A stretch of 64,000 nt of DNA from positions 4,779,363-4,843,362 of the forward strand of contig NZ_CP051185.1 of assembly GCF_012516315.1 (NCBI RefSeq). Direction: 5' to 3'. Below the pieces are notes generated by a model that saw nothing but the letters and a program-made list of their open reading frames with translations, was not told where the DNA came from and did no database searches. A program made the translations under genes and the position numbers. Origin of the DNA: Limnospira fusiformis SAG 85.79. Lineage in GTDB: Bacteria; Cyanobacteriota; Cyanobacteriia; Cyanobacteriales; Microcoleaceae. This document shows, one piece after another, positions 55,991-64,000 of this stretch (position 1 is its first letter; each line of letters begins with the position of its first letter).

Positions 55991-56911
55991 TTATTCAAGC
56001 TCTCCTTTTTGATGTTTATCATCATCAGCCAAGCGAGAATTACCCTTAATCACAGGTTTAATTAAAGTATTTTGTTCAGCTACCGACCCAGGGAATTCTG
56101 ATTGAGAGGGAGTTTCCTCATCCTCAGATTCTGAAGGTAATTTGATTAAAGGAGTTTCCTCATCCTCCGACCCCTCCTCATCCGGTAGCTTAATTAAACT
56201 ACCTTTTAGGGGAAAATCCTCCTGGGGTTCTTCCGCCATCAAAGAGGAATCATTAGCCTCTCCCGGAAGCAGCATCTGAGCTTTAACCTCTGGCCAATCC
56301 TGGCGATAGAGTAATTCTAATTCATTTCCGGCTTTTCGGAAGACCTTAACTTGGCTAAAGGAAAAGCCTTGAAACAGGCGATAGAAAGCCAGACTGATAA
56401 TAGCCACAATCAGGCCTGTAGCTGTACTAATCAGGGCTTCTCCAATTCCCAGGGTGACATCAGCAGCCGAAGAAGTACCAATATCTCCCAGGCGGATAGA
56501 ACCCAAAGAATTAATCAGACCCAAAACTGTTCCCAACAAACCTAACATAGGGGCGAGGGCAATTACCGCCTCTAGGATTTTATCGCCCCGTCGCATAGAA
56601 ACAAATTCCTCCTCAGCGGCGGCTTCCAGGGCGAGACTAAATAATTCAGGGTCTGGGGTAGCGAGTTTAAGGGGGGCATAAAAAAACCTTCCCATGGGGC
56701 GATTATTGCTTTGTTTGGCAATCTGATAAGCCATTCCCCACTGTCCCCTCCGGGCGACATCCAAAACCCGGTTGACAATTCGGCGTTCACGGGTGAGGGT
56801 ATTTCCCCAAAACCACAGTCTTTCAATAATGGTACTAATGGATAAAATTGATAATACCATTAGGGGCCACATGGCTGGGCCGCCTCTCTCCAAGATTTGT
56901 TGAATATCCAT
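55991..56911 (-). CDS. ExbB/TolQ/MotA-family proton-channel subunit
   Basis: A 306-residue protein. Three membrane helices are seen near 14-34 ([20 protein letters not shown]), about 115-135 and about 155-175, with [15 protein letters not shown] and the conserved [13 protein letters not shown]. The C-terminal 110 residues are acidic and repeat LIKLPxE-like phrases three times, an unusual extension. It is upstream of exbD on the same strand and probably in the same operon. Confidence 0.9.
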   Translation of the reverse strand: MDIQQILERGGPAMWPLMVLSILSISTIIERLWFWGNTLTRERRIVNRVLDVARRGQWGMAYQIAKQSNNRPMGRFFYAPLKLATPDPELFSLALEAAAEEEFVSMRRGDKILEAVIALAPMLGLLGTVLGLINSLGSIRLGDIGTSSAADVTLGIGEALISTATGLIVAIISLAFYRLFQGFSFSQVKVFRKAGNELELLYRQDWPEVKAQMLLPGEANDSSLMAEEPQEDFPLKGSLIKLPDEEGSEDEETPLIKLPSESEDEETPSQSEFPGSVAEQNTLIKPVIKGNSRLADDDKHQKGELE

Positions 56912-57075
56912 ATAACCTATTGTCCTTCAGATCTCCCATTAGCCAAGATTGACGAAAAAATTATCTGTTTTCCATAAACCAAAGCAATCTCAATTTTAAT
57001 CGCCTTGGGACAAGTGACAAGGGGGGGAAGACAAATTCCCCCGAGAAACCCGATTCCGGGTCGCCCCCCACCATG

Positions 57076-58542
57076 TCAACCGAGAATGGTACTCAGGTCT
57101 AAATATTCTTCGACCACATCAGCTAAGGTATCCAGCATCAGATCTCGTTGTTCGCGATAGTTAGGAATCCCGGTGGGTAAGGTTCCTAATCCCCTTGGTT
57201 TTCGGAGATGATTTAACCAAGACCTACGCCAGGGACTATTATCAAATATGCCATGCAAATAGTGACCCCAGACGGATCTATTGCTGCTGACTACTCCTAA
57301 ATCGTGATCGTCAAATAGGGGTACTGTCTCCCGTTTGTCCCAAATTTGAGTCCGCCCTTGGTGGATCTCATAGCCTTCTACGGGAAATCCGATTTCTGGA
57401 TAATTCGATGTTACCAACCGCTGGCGGGAGACTTTGTCTGATAAAAGTATGGTTTTGATGGGAAGTAAACCTAAGCCGGGAAAGTCTCCGATTTTACCCT
57501 CTAAGCCACGGGGATCAGATACCTGTTGTCCTAGCATCTGATACCCCCCACAGATACCCATGACCTGACCGCCTGCTTCTACATAATCCTGAATTTGAGA
57601 AGCCATGCCACTTTTTTGCAGGGCTAGTAGATCAGCAATGGTGGTTTTAGAACCGGGGATAATTACGGCATCGGGATGTCCTAGGGGTTGATTGAGTTCG
57701 ACATATTGGACTTTAACGGTGGATTCGGCATCTAAGGGGTCAAAATCGGTAAAGTTAGAAATCCGAGGAATCTTCACTATGGCGATGGTTATATCAATAT
57801 TGTCGGAACGAGAACGGCGTTCCAGTAAACTGAGAGAATCTTCTGCTGGCATGGCGATATCTACCCAGGGAATTACTCCGAGGACGGGGATTCCGGTGTA
57901 TTTCTCTAACCACTCAATACCAGAATCGAGCAGCGATCGCATACCGCGAAATTTGTTAATCACAATGCCCTTGATTAAGGCTCGTTCCTCTGGGTCTAGC
58001 AATTCTAGGGTTCCCACTACATGAGCAAAAGCCCCCCCACGGTCAATATCAACTATCAATATGGTGAATGCTTGCAGGTATTGCGCGACTCGCATATTGG
58101 TTAAATCTCGGTGCTTGAGATTGATTTCCGCCGGACTTCCCGCGCCCTCACAGACAATTACATCAAATTCCTTTTTCAGATAATCCAGACATTTAGTGAT
58201 GGTATCCCACCCGGTATCAAAGAATTTCTCATAATATTCGGTAGCTTTGAGGGTGGCGAGTGGTTTCCCTTTCAGAATTACCTGAGAGGTCATATTTCCC
58301 TGGGGTTTTAACAAAATTGGGTTCATGGCTACATTTGGCACTAAACCCGCCGCCCAGGATTGTACGGCTTGTGCATAACCCATTTCTGCGCCGGTGGGGG
58401 TGACGTAGGAGTTTAAAGCCATATTTTGCCCTTTGAAGGGAACTACCCGCAGATTTTGACGACGTAGAATCCGACATAGGGCGGTGACGAGCATGGATTT
58501 TCCGGCATGGGATGTGGTTCCAACCACCATGATTGCTTTCAT
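57076..58542 (-). CDS. cobQ: Cobyric acid synthase
   Basis: A 488-residue enzyme that amidates adenosylcobyrinic a,c-diamide in cobalamin synthesis using glutamine. The N-terminal ATP-binding dethiobiotin-synthetase-like domain has GTTSHAGKSMLVTALCR and FKGQNMALNSYVT. The C-terminal class I glutaminase domain has the catalytic Cys in VMGICGGYQMLG and His in WGHYLHGIFDN. Cyanobacteria normally make pseudocobalamin. No other cob genes are adjacent, as is common in this phylum. Confidence 0.94.
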   Translation of the reverse strand: MKAIMVVGTTSHAGKSMLVTALCRILRRQNLRVVPFKGQNMALNSYVTPTGAEMGYAQAVQSWAAGLVPNVAMNPILLKPQGNMTSQVILKGKPLATLKATEYYEKFFDTGWDTITKCLDYLKKEFDVIVCEGAGSPAEINLKHRDLTNMRVAQYLQAFTILIVDIDRGGAFAHVVGTLELLDPEERALIKGIVINKFRGMRSLLDSGIEWLEKYTGIPVLGVIPWVDIAMPAEDSLSLLERRSRSDNIDITIAIVKIPRISNFTDFDPLDAESTVKVQYVELNQPLGHPDAVIIPGSKTTIADLLALQKSGMASQIQDYVEAGGQVMGICGGYQMLGQQVSDPRGLEGKIGDFPGLGLLPIKTILLSDKVSRQRLVTSNYPEIGFPVEGYEIHQGRTQIWDKRETVPLFDDHDLGVVSSNRSVWGHYLHGIFDNSPWRRSWLNHLRKPRGLGTLPTGIPNYREQRDLMLDTLADVVEEYLDLSTILG

Positions 58543-58569
58543 TTCGGGATTTTGACCAGAGATGCTAAT

Positions 58570-58998
58570 TTATAGGGGAAGGCGTAACCAACGCCTCAGG
58601 GCATTACTGAGGCGATCGCTCCATGATGGGGGTTTGCTGTTATTTATATCATCGGCTAGTCGTTCTGCTACTTTTCGCCCCAGGGGAGTCAGTCGAAAAC
58701 TATCGGTGATTCCCTGACCGTCTACTTCTCGCCTCAATACTCCGACTTGGATTAGCCATAAAAGGGCGTTTTCGGCTCTCAATTCCGGTAGAGGCGATCG
58801 CGTATATCCTAACTCTACACCCCGATTTCCGCTAATGGCACTCAGTTTAACGCTTTGGTCAATGGAATCGGTTAAAAGTTTGATTTGAAATGGAGAACAG
58901 CGGATGGCTCGCTGGGCTCGGGCGATCGTCCCGCTAGAATATTCTATCGACTTGGAAACCGAATTAGGGGCACTCATGGGTTGATGGGCTTTCCTCAT
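58570..58998 (-). CDS. Conserved cyanobacterial protein (Npun_F0494-like)
   Basis: A 142-residue protein with no catalytic motif. It resembles the small cyanobacterial family named after Npun_F0494: ARAQRAIRCSPFQIKLLTDS and ENALLWLIQVGVLRREVDGQGITDSFRLTPLGRKV, the latter looking like a winged helix. The function is unknown. It lies 27 bp upstream of cobQ on the same strand, so the two are probably co-transcribed. The start could be the ATG at 58998 or the one at 58977. Confidence 0.72.
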   Translation of the reverse strand: MRKAHQPMSAPNSVSKSIEYSSGTIARAQRAIRCSPFQIKLLTDSIDQSVKLSAISGNRGVELGYTRSPLPELRAENALLWLIQVGVLRREVDGQGITDSFRLTPLGRKVAERLADDINNSKPPSWSDRLSNALRRWLRLPL

Positions 58999-59119
58999 GG
59001 CTGGTTTTGAGTATATTATCCTCCACCAGTAGACCCAAATTTTGATCGGATTGTGTAATTGATTGCAAAATATCTTAAAATAACTTCACAAATAGACAAA
59101 GCATATCAAACTCGTTTTC

Positions 59120-59125
59120 AGGAGG
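59120..59125 (+). promoter_or_regulatory. Shine-Dalgarno that decides the peroxiredoxin start
   Basis: AGGAGG lies 11 bases before the ATG at 59137 and excludes the longer frame that opens upstream at 59059. Confidence 0.8.
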
Positions 59126-59136
59126 ACAACCATAAC

Positions 59137-59571
59137 ATGGCTTTATCTGCTGGTACTAAGGCCCCCGCATTTACCGCTAAAGATACCAACGGGAATACGG
59201 TTTCCCTCTCTGACTTTGCTGGGAAAACTGTTGTTCTCTACTTCTACCCCAAGGATGACACCCCTGGTTGCACTAAGGAAGCCCAAAGTTTCCGGGATAA
59301 CTACGAAAACTATCAAAGCCGGGATATGGTGGTTCTGGGTGTAAGCACTGATGACGAAGCCTCCCACAAGCTGTTTACCGAAAAATATGGCTTACCTTTC
59401 CAACTTTTGGCGGATACCGATGGCGCTATTACCAAAGCCTATGATGTAGATGGCGGCGGTTATGCCAAGCGTGTTACCTATATTATCAATGGCGAGGGTG
59501 TCATTGACTATGTTGATGACAAGGTGAACACCTCTACCCACGCTCAGGATATTCTTGCTAAAGTCAATTAG
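59137..59571 (+). CDS. Peroxiredoxin, BCP/PrxQ type
   Basis: A 144-residue thiol peroxidase starting MALSAGTKAPAF. The peroxidatic Cys is in PKDDTPGCTKEAQSFRD. Typical PrxQ has a second, resolving Cys five residues later (CxxxxC); here that position is Gln and no other Cys is present, so it would work as a 1-Cys enzyme needing an outside thiol. It should reduce hydroperoxides in the cytoplasm. The strong ribosome-binding site suggests high expression. Confidence 0.92.
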   Translation: MALSAGTKAPAFTAKDTNGNTVSLSDFAGKTVVLYFYPKDDTPGCTKEAQSFRDNYENYQSRDMVVLGVSTDDEASHKLFTEKYGLPFQLLADTDGAITKAYDVDGGGYAKRVTYIINGEGVIDYVDDKVNTSTHAQDILAKVN

Positions 59572-59741
59572 TGCGATCGCTAATTCAAAAAATATCCGTT
59601 TTTAACGATGAGCCACCTGTAGAGTTTTCTAGGGGTGGCTTTATTGGTGCGCCACTGAGTTATGCTAACCATTGTGGGATGTGTAATGTCAAATGCACCC
59701 TTAGACACCCTACGGTTATTACCCCTACGGTTTTTAGGAAG

Positions 59742-62393
59742 ATGAGTGAAACTATCCTGAGCTATCTTGGTCCCAACGATATTATCATCGATCAACCTGT
59801 CGTTTTGATTGGTAACTACGCTAGTCAATACATTGATACGATTTCGGTTATGGCTGAGGATCAATATCCTTTACCTACCCAACTAAGTCCTCGATTAGGG
59901 ATTTGGTTTATTCCCATGCCTAAAGGCTTTAATACCGCTGGAAAACGCTGGTTAAGAGTTCAAGGCAAAGACCAATCTGGTAAGGTTGTCGCTGACACTT
60001 GGGCTGAGTTTACTGTAGGTCATACTGGGCTTAATGTCGGTTTATCTACTCAGTTAATCGTCTTACAAAATACATCATTGAAACATCAAGCGATCGCCTC
60101 TGATAGACTAACCTCAGAGCAGAAATATGATTTAGAAATTGGCGAAATTTTAGCAGTTGATAGCTACGAACTGCAAAATGATCACTTTTATATTGAATTA
60201 ACTAATCCCCTGGGTGATTTAGGGCGTTCTGGTTATTTATATCGGTCACATATTTTGCTGATACAAGGGGCTCAAATTTTATGGTTTAATCGAGATGATA
60301 TACCCCCAAACCCTCCGGGAACCAAACTAATATGGGTCACTCATGATACAGTGCTTAAACGTAGTCCTGATGATAGATCCCAACTGCCGGAAAATGCCAT
60401 CTATCCCCTCAGCCAAGGGAGTAGTTATCTAGCCCTAGGTTACGCCTGTGTAGCTGATCATTTTCGGGTAACACTCACCGAGTCACTTCCCGGTTATGGT
60501 CATGTAGGCTACCTGTATCGCTACCATTTGCAAATGTTTCAGGGAGACCGTGAAATCACCTTTGATCATAATGCCATTACCCTAACCATTATCAATACCA
60601 CCCTGTTTAAAAAACGCCCCATTGACTCAGCTTATTTATCTCCAGAAGAACAAGTTACCCTTCCCGCCGGAATGATTTATGGGGTACAAAGTTATACCAC
60701 TGAAGACGGACATCTAAAAGTAGCCTTAACTGAAAATTTCCCGGGTTTTGGTAATACCGGTTATTTCTTTCCTAATTTTGTGCAATTAAACCGGGCTACA
60801 GCTTCCTATTCTCCGACTCCTAGCCTTACCTATGAAGGCCCCCCAGAAGTGTTAATAAATACACCTGTGGTTCTGAAGGGTCAATTTGATGGTCAACAAG
60901 CGATCGCTGTTTCTTTAGTAGCCGAAGATCGTTATCCTTTAGAAGTAGTTATAAATCGACAAGCCGGAACCTGGACAGTTAATTTAGAAGCCGGATTTAG
61001 TGAACCCGGATATCGATGGCTGCGCCTTAAAACCACAGATGATCAAGGTCAACTGGTAGCCAGTCAAATTATCAATATTACCGTCAGTGAAAACGCCATG
61101 ACCGTAGGGGAATCTCTACAACTTGATGTTATAGAAGATACCCTATTTAAAGTATCACCTATCGATTCTAATTTACTCGGTTCTGAACAACAAGTCACCG
61201 TCCCCGCTGGTCAAACATTTAAAGTGAGCAAATATGGTCTAGTAGATGGTCACTTAAAACTATTGTTAGAAAATGGGATTCCTCCCATTGGTTCCTTTGG
61301 CTATTTTTTCCGGGGTCATGTTCGGCTACGGAAAGGAAGCACCACCTTAGCCTTTGACATGGAGGAAGTTCCCGACACTAATATTAGCGCTCAAATGCTA
61401 GTGACCACCACTACCCGAATTAAGGCGCAACCGATTGATTCTGCCAATTTAGCACCTGATCAATTTGCTGAGTTACTGTTAGGACAAAACTTTGCTATTC
61501 GCGGATATGCTTCCTTTCAAGGTCATTTCCGGGTCACACTAGACCAATCTATCCCCGGTTTTGGTAATGTGGGTTATGTTTATTGGCAGCACGTCAGTTT
61601 ATTGCGAGATGGAAAAGCGATCGCATATAACCCCGATGCTATTACCATGACCATGAGGGAAACAACCGTCCTCAAAAAACGCCCCGTAGACTCAGGACAA
61701 CTAGCAGAATCAGAAAAAGTTACCCTTCCTCTGGGTCGGGTTTATGGTGTTAGTAGCTACAGTACAGATCAAAGCCATGTCCGAGTCGCCTTAACTGAAG
61801 AATTGCCGAATTTTGGTAATACCGGTTATATATTTCCCAAGTTTGTCAAGTTTCAACGGGGGGGAAAAGTTTTTGATCCGACTCCCCCACAAGTGCTAAT
61901 CAATGTTCCCTATTTTTCCCAGCGAGATAATCCCCGATTTTATTGGTCTACTTGTAATGTTACCTGTATCGCCATGGTCATGCACTACTATGGTGTGCGT
62001 TCTAAATGGGGTGGACAGTTAGAAGATGAACTCTTACAGTGGTGTTTTGATTATGCTGGACAAGGTTCTCAAACTAACCATAGTGTTTTATCAGCCTTAA
62101 TTCGCGCCTATGGTTTTCAAGGCAGTTTTAGCACAACTCGCCGCTGGTCTGAAGTTCGCAACGAGTTGATTAATAGTCGTCCGGTCGTATTAGCCGGAGA
62201 TTTTACTCCTTCCGGTCATATTGTCACCGTTATTGGTTACAACCGATATGGCTATATCGTTCATGACCCCTGGGGAGATGCTTACACTGGCTATTCCAAC
62301 ACCGAGGGTCGCCGCCTTCCCTATTCTTATAGCTATCTTAATCGAGTTTGTGGACCAGATGGCAATGTCTGGGCGCATTTCATCCGACCTTAG
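59742..62393 (+). CDS. Large C39-like peptidase with beta-rich tandem repeats
   Basis: 883 residues from the ATG at 59742 (MSETILSYLGPND). A longer frame opens with GTG at 59571, but its extra 57 codons look like untranslated sequence. Two Ig-like modules (VLIGNYASQYIDTISVMAEDQYPL and VLKGQFDGQQAIAVSLVAEDRYPL) are interspersed with six SH3-like modules, each with a phrase like LFKKRPIDSAYLSPEEQVTL and ending near GFGNTGYFFPNFV. The C-terminal C39_2-like domain has TCNVTCIAMVMHYY (Cys), GHIVTVIGY (His) and VHDPWGDA (Asp), as in the two peptidases at 46975-50209. There is no signal peptide. Probably a wall-binding or secreted peptidase. Confidence 0.82.
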   Translation: MSETILSYLGPNDIIIDQPVVLIGNYASQYIDTISVMAEDQYPLPTQLSPRLGIWFIPMPKGFNTAGKRWLRVQGKDQSGKVVADTWAEFTVGHTGLNVGLSTQLIVLQNTSLKHQAIASDRLTSEQKYDLEIGEILAVDSYELQNDHFYIELTNPLGDLGRSGYLYRSHILLIQGAQILWFNRDDIPPNPPGTKLIWVTHDTVLKRSPDDRSQLPENAIYPLSQGSSYLALGYACVADHFRVTLTESLPGYGHVGYLYRYHLQMFQGDREITFDHNAITLTIINTTLFKKRPIDSAYLSPEEQVTLPAGMIYGVQSYTTEDGHLKVALTENFPGFGNTGYFFPNFVQLNRATASYSPTPSLTYEGPPEVLINTPVVLKGQFDGQQAIAVSLVAEDRYPLEVVINRQAGTWTVNLEAGFSEPGYRWLRLKTTDDQGQLVASQIINITVSENAMTVGESLQLDVIEDTLFKVSPIDSNLLGSEQQVTVPAGQTFKVSKYGLVDGHLKLLLENGIPPIGSFGYFFRGHVRLRKGSTTLAFDMEEVPDTNISAQMLVTTTTRIKAQPIDSANLAPDQFAELLLGQNFAIRGYASFQGHFRVTLDQSIPGFGNVGYVYWQHVSLLRDGKAIAYNPDAITMTMRETTVLKKRPVDSGQLAESEKVTLPLGRVYGVSSYSTDQSHVRVALTEELPNFGNTGYIFPKFVKFQRGGKVFDPTPPQVLINVPYFSQRDNPRFYWSTCNVTCIAMVMHYYGVRSKWGGQLEDELLQWCFDYAGQGSQTNHSVLSALIRAYGFQGSFSTTRRWSEVRNELINSRPVVLAGDFTPSGHIVTVIGYNRYGYIVHDPWGDAYTGYSNTEGRRLPYSYSYLNRVCGPDGNVWAHFIRP

Positions 62394-62503
62394 CTCAATG
62401 ACCCTCTTTTTTGACCCTGGGGCGACTTGACTGGATTTCAGGCTAAAATATAATCACGGCTAAGATCTGGTTTAGCCCCCGGTCTACAAAAGAGGGATAA
62501 TTT

Positions 62504-63238
62504 ATGTCTGATTTTCAATACTCATCATCATCTAAAATTGGGGTGCTTGGGTTAGTTGTTGCTGCTATTGCTACCATTATCTTATGGCAATTTTACTGGG
62601 GAAATTATGTCTTATATCCTTTCTCCATTTTGGCTACATGGTTTCATGAAATGGGTCATGGATTAACTGCTATTTTACTGGGAGGAAATTTTCATAAACT
62701 CTTACTTTTTCCTAATGGTTCTGGTCTCGCATATAATTCCGGTAACTTTGGTTCTTTAGCCAGAGCATTAATAGCAATGGGTGGTCCTTTGGGTCCCGCT
62801 GTAGCAGGTGGAATCTTAATATTATCTAGTCGTCGTTATCAAACAGCCCACTGGTGTTTAATGGCTTTAGGTTCGATTATGTTGCTATCGGTTTTATTAT
62901 GGATTAGGACTTTGTTCGGAGTTTTTGCTATATTATTATGGGGGTTATTAATTTTATCCATTGCCTTTCAAACACCCCAAAAAATCCAGGCTTTTACTGT
63001 ACAATTCATGGGAATGCAAGCCATTGTTAGTACCTACCACCAAAAACATTATTTATTTGGCAGTAGTTGGGTTAACATCAATGGTCAAAATTTGGTCTCT
63101 GATACTGCTATAATTGCCCAATACTTGTTTCTACCTCAATGGTTTTGGGCTGCCTTAATTATGGTTATTTCTACTGCTATTTTCTGGTGGAGTCTGAAAA
63201 TAGCCTATGGTTCTGATGAATCAATCATCAATAATTAA
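62504..63238 (+). CDS. M50-type membrane metalloprotease
   Basis: A 244-residue multi-span membrane protein with the zinc motif HExxH as HEMGHGLTAILLGG. It resembles the M50B-like family found in cyanobacteria. The usual C-terminal Asp motif is not clear, so proteolytic activity is not certain. It stands alone, 110 bp after the C39-like gene. Confidence 0.82.
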   Translation: MSDFQYSSSSKIGVLGLVVAAIATIILWQFYWGNYVLYPFSILATWFHEMGHGLTAILLGGNFHKLLLFPNGSGLAYNSGNFGSLARALIAMGGPLGPAVAGGILILSSRRYQTAHWCLMALGSIMLLSVLLWIRTLFGVFAILLWGLLILSIAFQTPQKIQAFTVQFMGMQAIVSTYHQKHYLFGSSWVNINGQNLVSDTAIIAQYLFLPQWFWAALIMVISTAIFWWSLKIAYGSDESIINN

Positions 63239-63255
63239 CCATTGATTACCCATAC

Positions 63256-64000
63256 TCACCGCTCATTTTTGGAAATATACCACGTTAAATTACCTGCGAG
63301 TACAGATAGTATAGCTAAAGCCAAGAATACAGAAGACAGACCGAATAAGGTTTCGGTAATACCCGCCAAAGCGAGGGGTAGTGATAGGGCAATATTAATG
63401 GCGTTGTTTTGTAAGCCAAACACCTTACCACGCATTTCTTCTGGGGTTTCGGCTTGGATGGTTGTTTGCATGGGAATTCCTACCATTGCACCAAATACGC
63501 CTAGCAGCGAAATTAACCCTAAAGCGGGTGCTAGTTGCTGACTAAAAAATGCTAAACCCACCAAACAAATAGCCATGCCAATTGAGCCCAATAGTGCGAT
63601 TCTAAAGTGGGAAAATTGGTGTCCGATATGACCTAAAATAGCTGCACCAATTGCCATTCCCAAGCCCGCCGCAGCCAGCAAAAAGCCAAATTGTGATGAT
63701 TTGAGGTTAGGAATCAACTCCGCCACCCGAACGGCTAAAACAGCCAAGGCGGCAAAGATGGAAAATAAAATGACTAATTGCAGTAAAGCATTACGGACTC
63801 CATGATGATCTCGTAGATAGCGCATCCCCTCGCGTAAATCTTCGAGGATGTGGGGTTGTTCTTGTGAGCTAACATTTTGTTGTTCGCCAGTTTTCATCAA
63901 TAGTAATAGTAAACCGGCGATCGCATATCCACTACCGACAATCAACTCTTTACCCACAGGTAATTGACTCCCCAGCCTTTCTAGCAAGGTATCGGCTAAA
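63256..64000 (-). CDS. MFS transporter, C-terminal part, cut by the window end
   Basis: At least 247 codons, open to the edge of the window, so the N-terminus lies beyond 64000. Six or so hydrophobic segments are present, with MFS-type phrases GLGMAIGAAILGHIGH and GVFGAMVGIPMQTTIQAETPEEMRGKVFGL. It resembles the EntS-like exporter group. The substrate is unknown. It converges on the M50-type gene. Confidence 0.85.
   Translation of the reverse strand, partial: LADTLLERLGSQLPVGKELIVGSGYAIAGLLLLLMKTGEQQNVSSQEQPHILEDLREGMRYLRDHHGVRNALLQLVILFSIFAALAVLAVRVAELIPNLKSSQFGFLLAAAGLGMAIGAAILGHIGHQFSHFRIALLGSIGMAICLVGLAFFSQQLAPALGLISLLGVFGAMVGIPMQTTIQAETPEEMRGKVFGLQNNAINIALSLPLALAGITETLFGLSSVFLALAILSVLAGNLTWYISKNER

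Noticed and set aside
59571-59741. N-terminal extension of the large C39-like protein from GTG 59571
   Set aside because: The sequence looks like untranslated spacer, overlaps the peroxiredoxin stop and has no domain. ATG 59742 starts the conserved part.
1-64000. tRNA, rRNA or prophage genes
   Set aside because: I looked for CCA-adjacent cloverleaf patterns, rRNA core sequences and phage structural genes and saw none. Short tRNAs could still be missed by eye.

Overview
The window looks like a filamentous, non-heterocystous cyanobacterium, most likely Arthrospira (Spirulina) or a close relative. The evidence is the frequent HIP1 octamer GCGATCGC, cyanobacterium-specific gene families (PatA-type regulator, PilJ/HmpD-type receptor, homogentisate phytyltransferase, PsbP-like lipoprotein, COP23 protein, XisF-like recombinase) and a heavy load of IS elements and repeats. 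The genus is inferred; there is no rRNA gene to settle it. I see no tRNA, rRNA or CRISPR array.

Bases 1-10267 hold a complete chemotaxis-type operon of the PilGHIJL/HmpABCDE kind: PatA-like regulator, CheY, CheW, a TPR/HAMP receptor with a very long acidic segment, and a hybrid CheA. It probably controls type IV pilus motility or hormogonium-like behaviour.

Bases 10268-24845 are a repeat and mobile-element island. It is bracketed by the 3' end of cheA: the working copy ends at 10267 and a decayed duplicate of about 258 bp lies at 24588-24845. Inside are (a) a 55-bp tandem array of terminator-like hairpins; (b) a 180-bp tandem repeat carrying an AATAATT microsatellite; (c) a decayed IS630-type element in that repeat; (d) an IS4-family element with a 9-bp target duplication that was itself hit by two 958-bp IS630-type elements; (e) a decayed IS605-type element; (f) a two-domain Cdc48-like AAA ATPase, the only host-like gene; (g) six tandem 291-bp units, each carrying what reads as group II intron domains V and VI; (h) two more IS630-type copies; and (i) a pair of 229-bp repeats that may be other intron pieces.

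Bases 24871-46968 return to ordinary chromosome. They hold a large CBS/PAS/GAF/GGDEF sensor, a small cell-wall locus (membrane flippase-like protein, NlpC/P60 peptidase, serine hydrolase), an exported FAD oxidoreductase, an orphan SPPY-type DNA methyltransferase, hpt for tocopherol synthesis, maf, a PsbP-like lipoprotein, an M23 peptidase lipoprotein, a trypsin-like protease, a COP23 protein, an orphan helix-turn-helix protein, gatA, an MCE lipid-import pair and a YvcK/CofD-like protein.

Bases 46975-64000 hold two paralogous C39-like peptidases with two and four peptidoglycan-binding repeats, an IS607 element with an intact TnpB, an M16 peptidase, a VOC protein overlapping an XisF-like serine recombinase, an ExbB/ExbD pair, cobQ, a peroxiredoxin, a third large C39-like repeat protein, an M50-type membrane protease and the end of an MFS exporter cut by the window edge. 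The strongest unusual signals are the cheA-bracketed island, the terminator-like hairpin array, the tandem intron-3'-end array and the nested transposons, whose insertion order and target sites can be read to the base.
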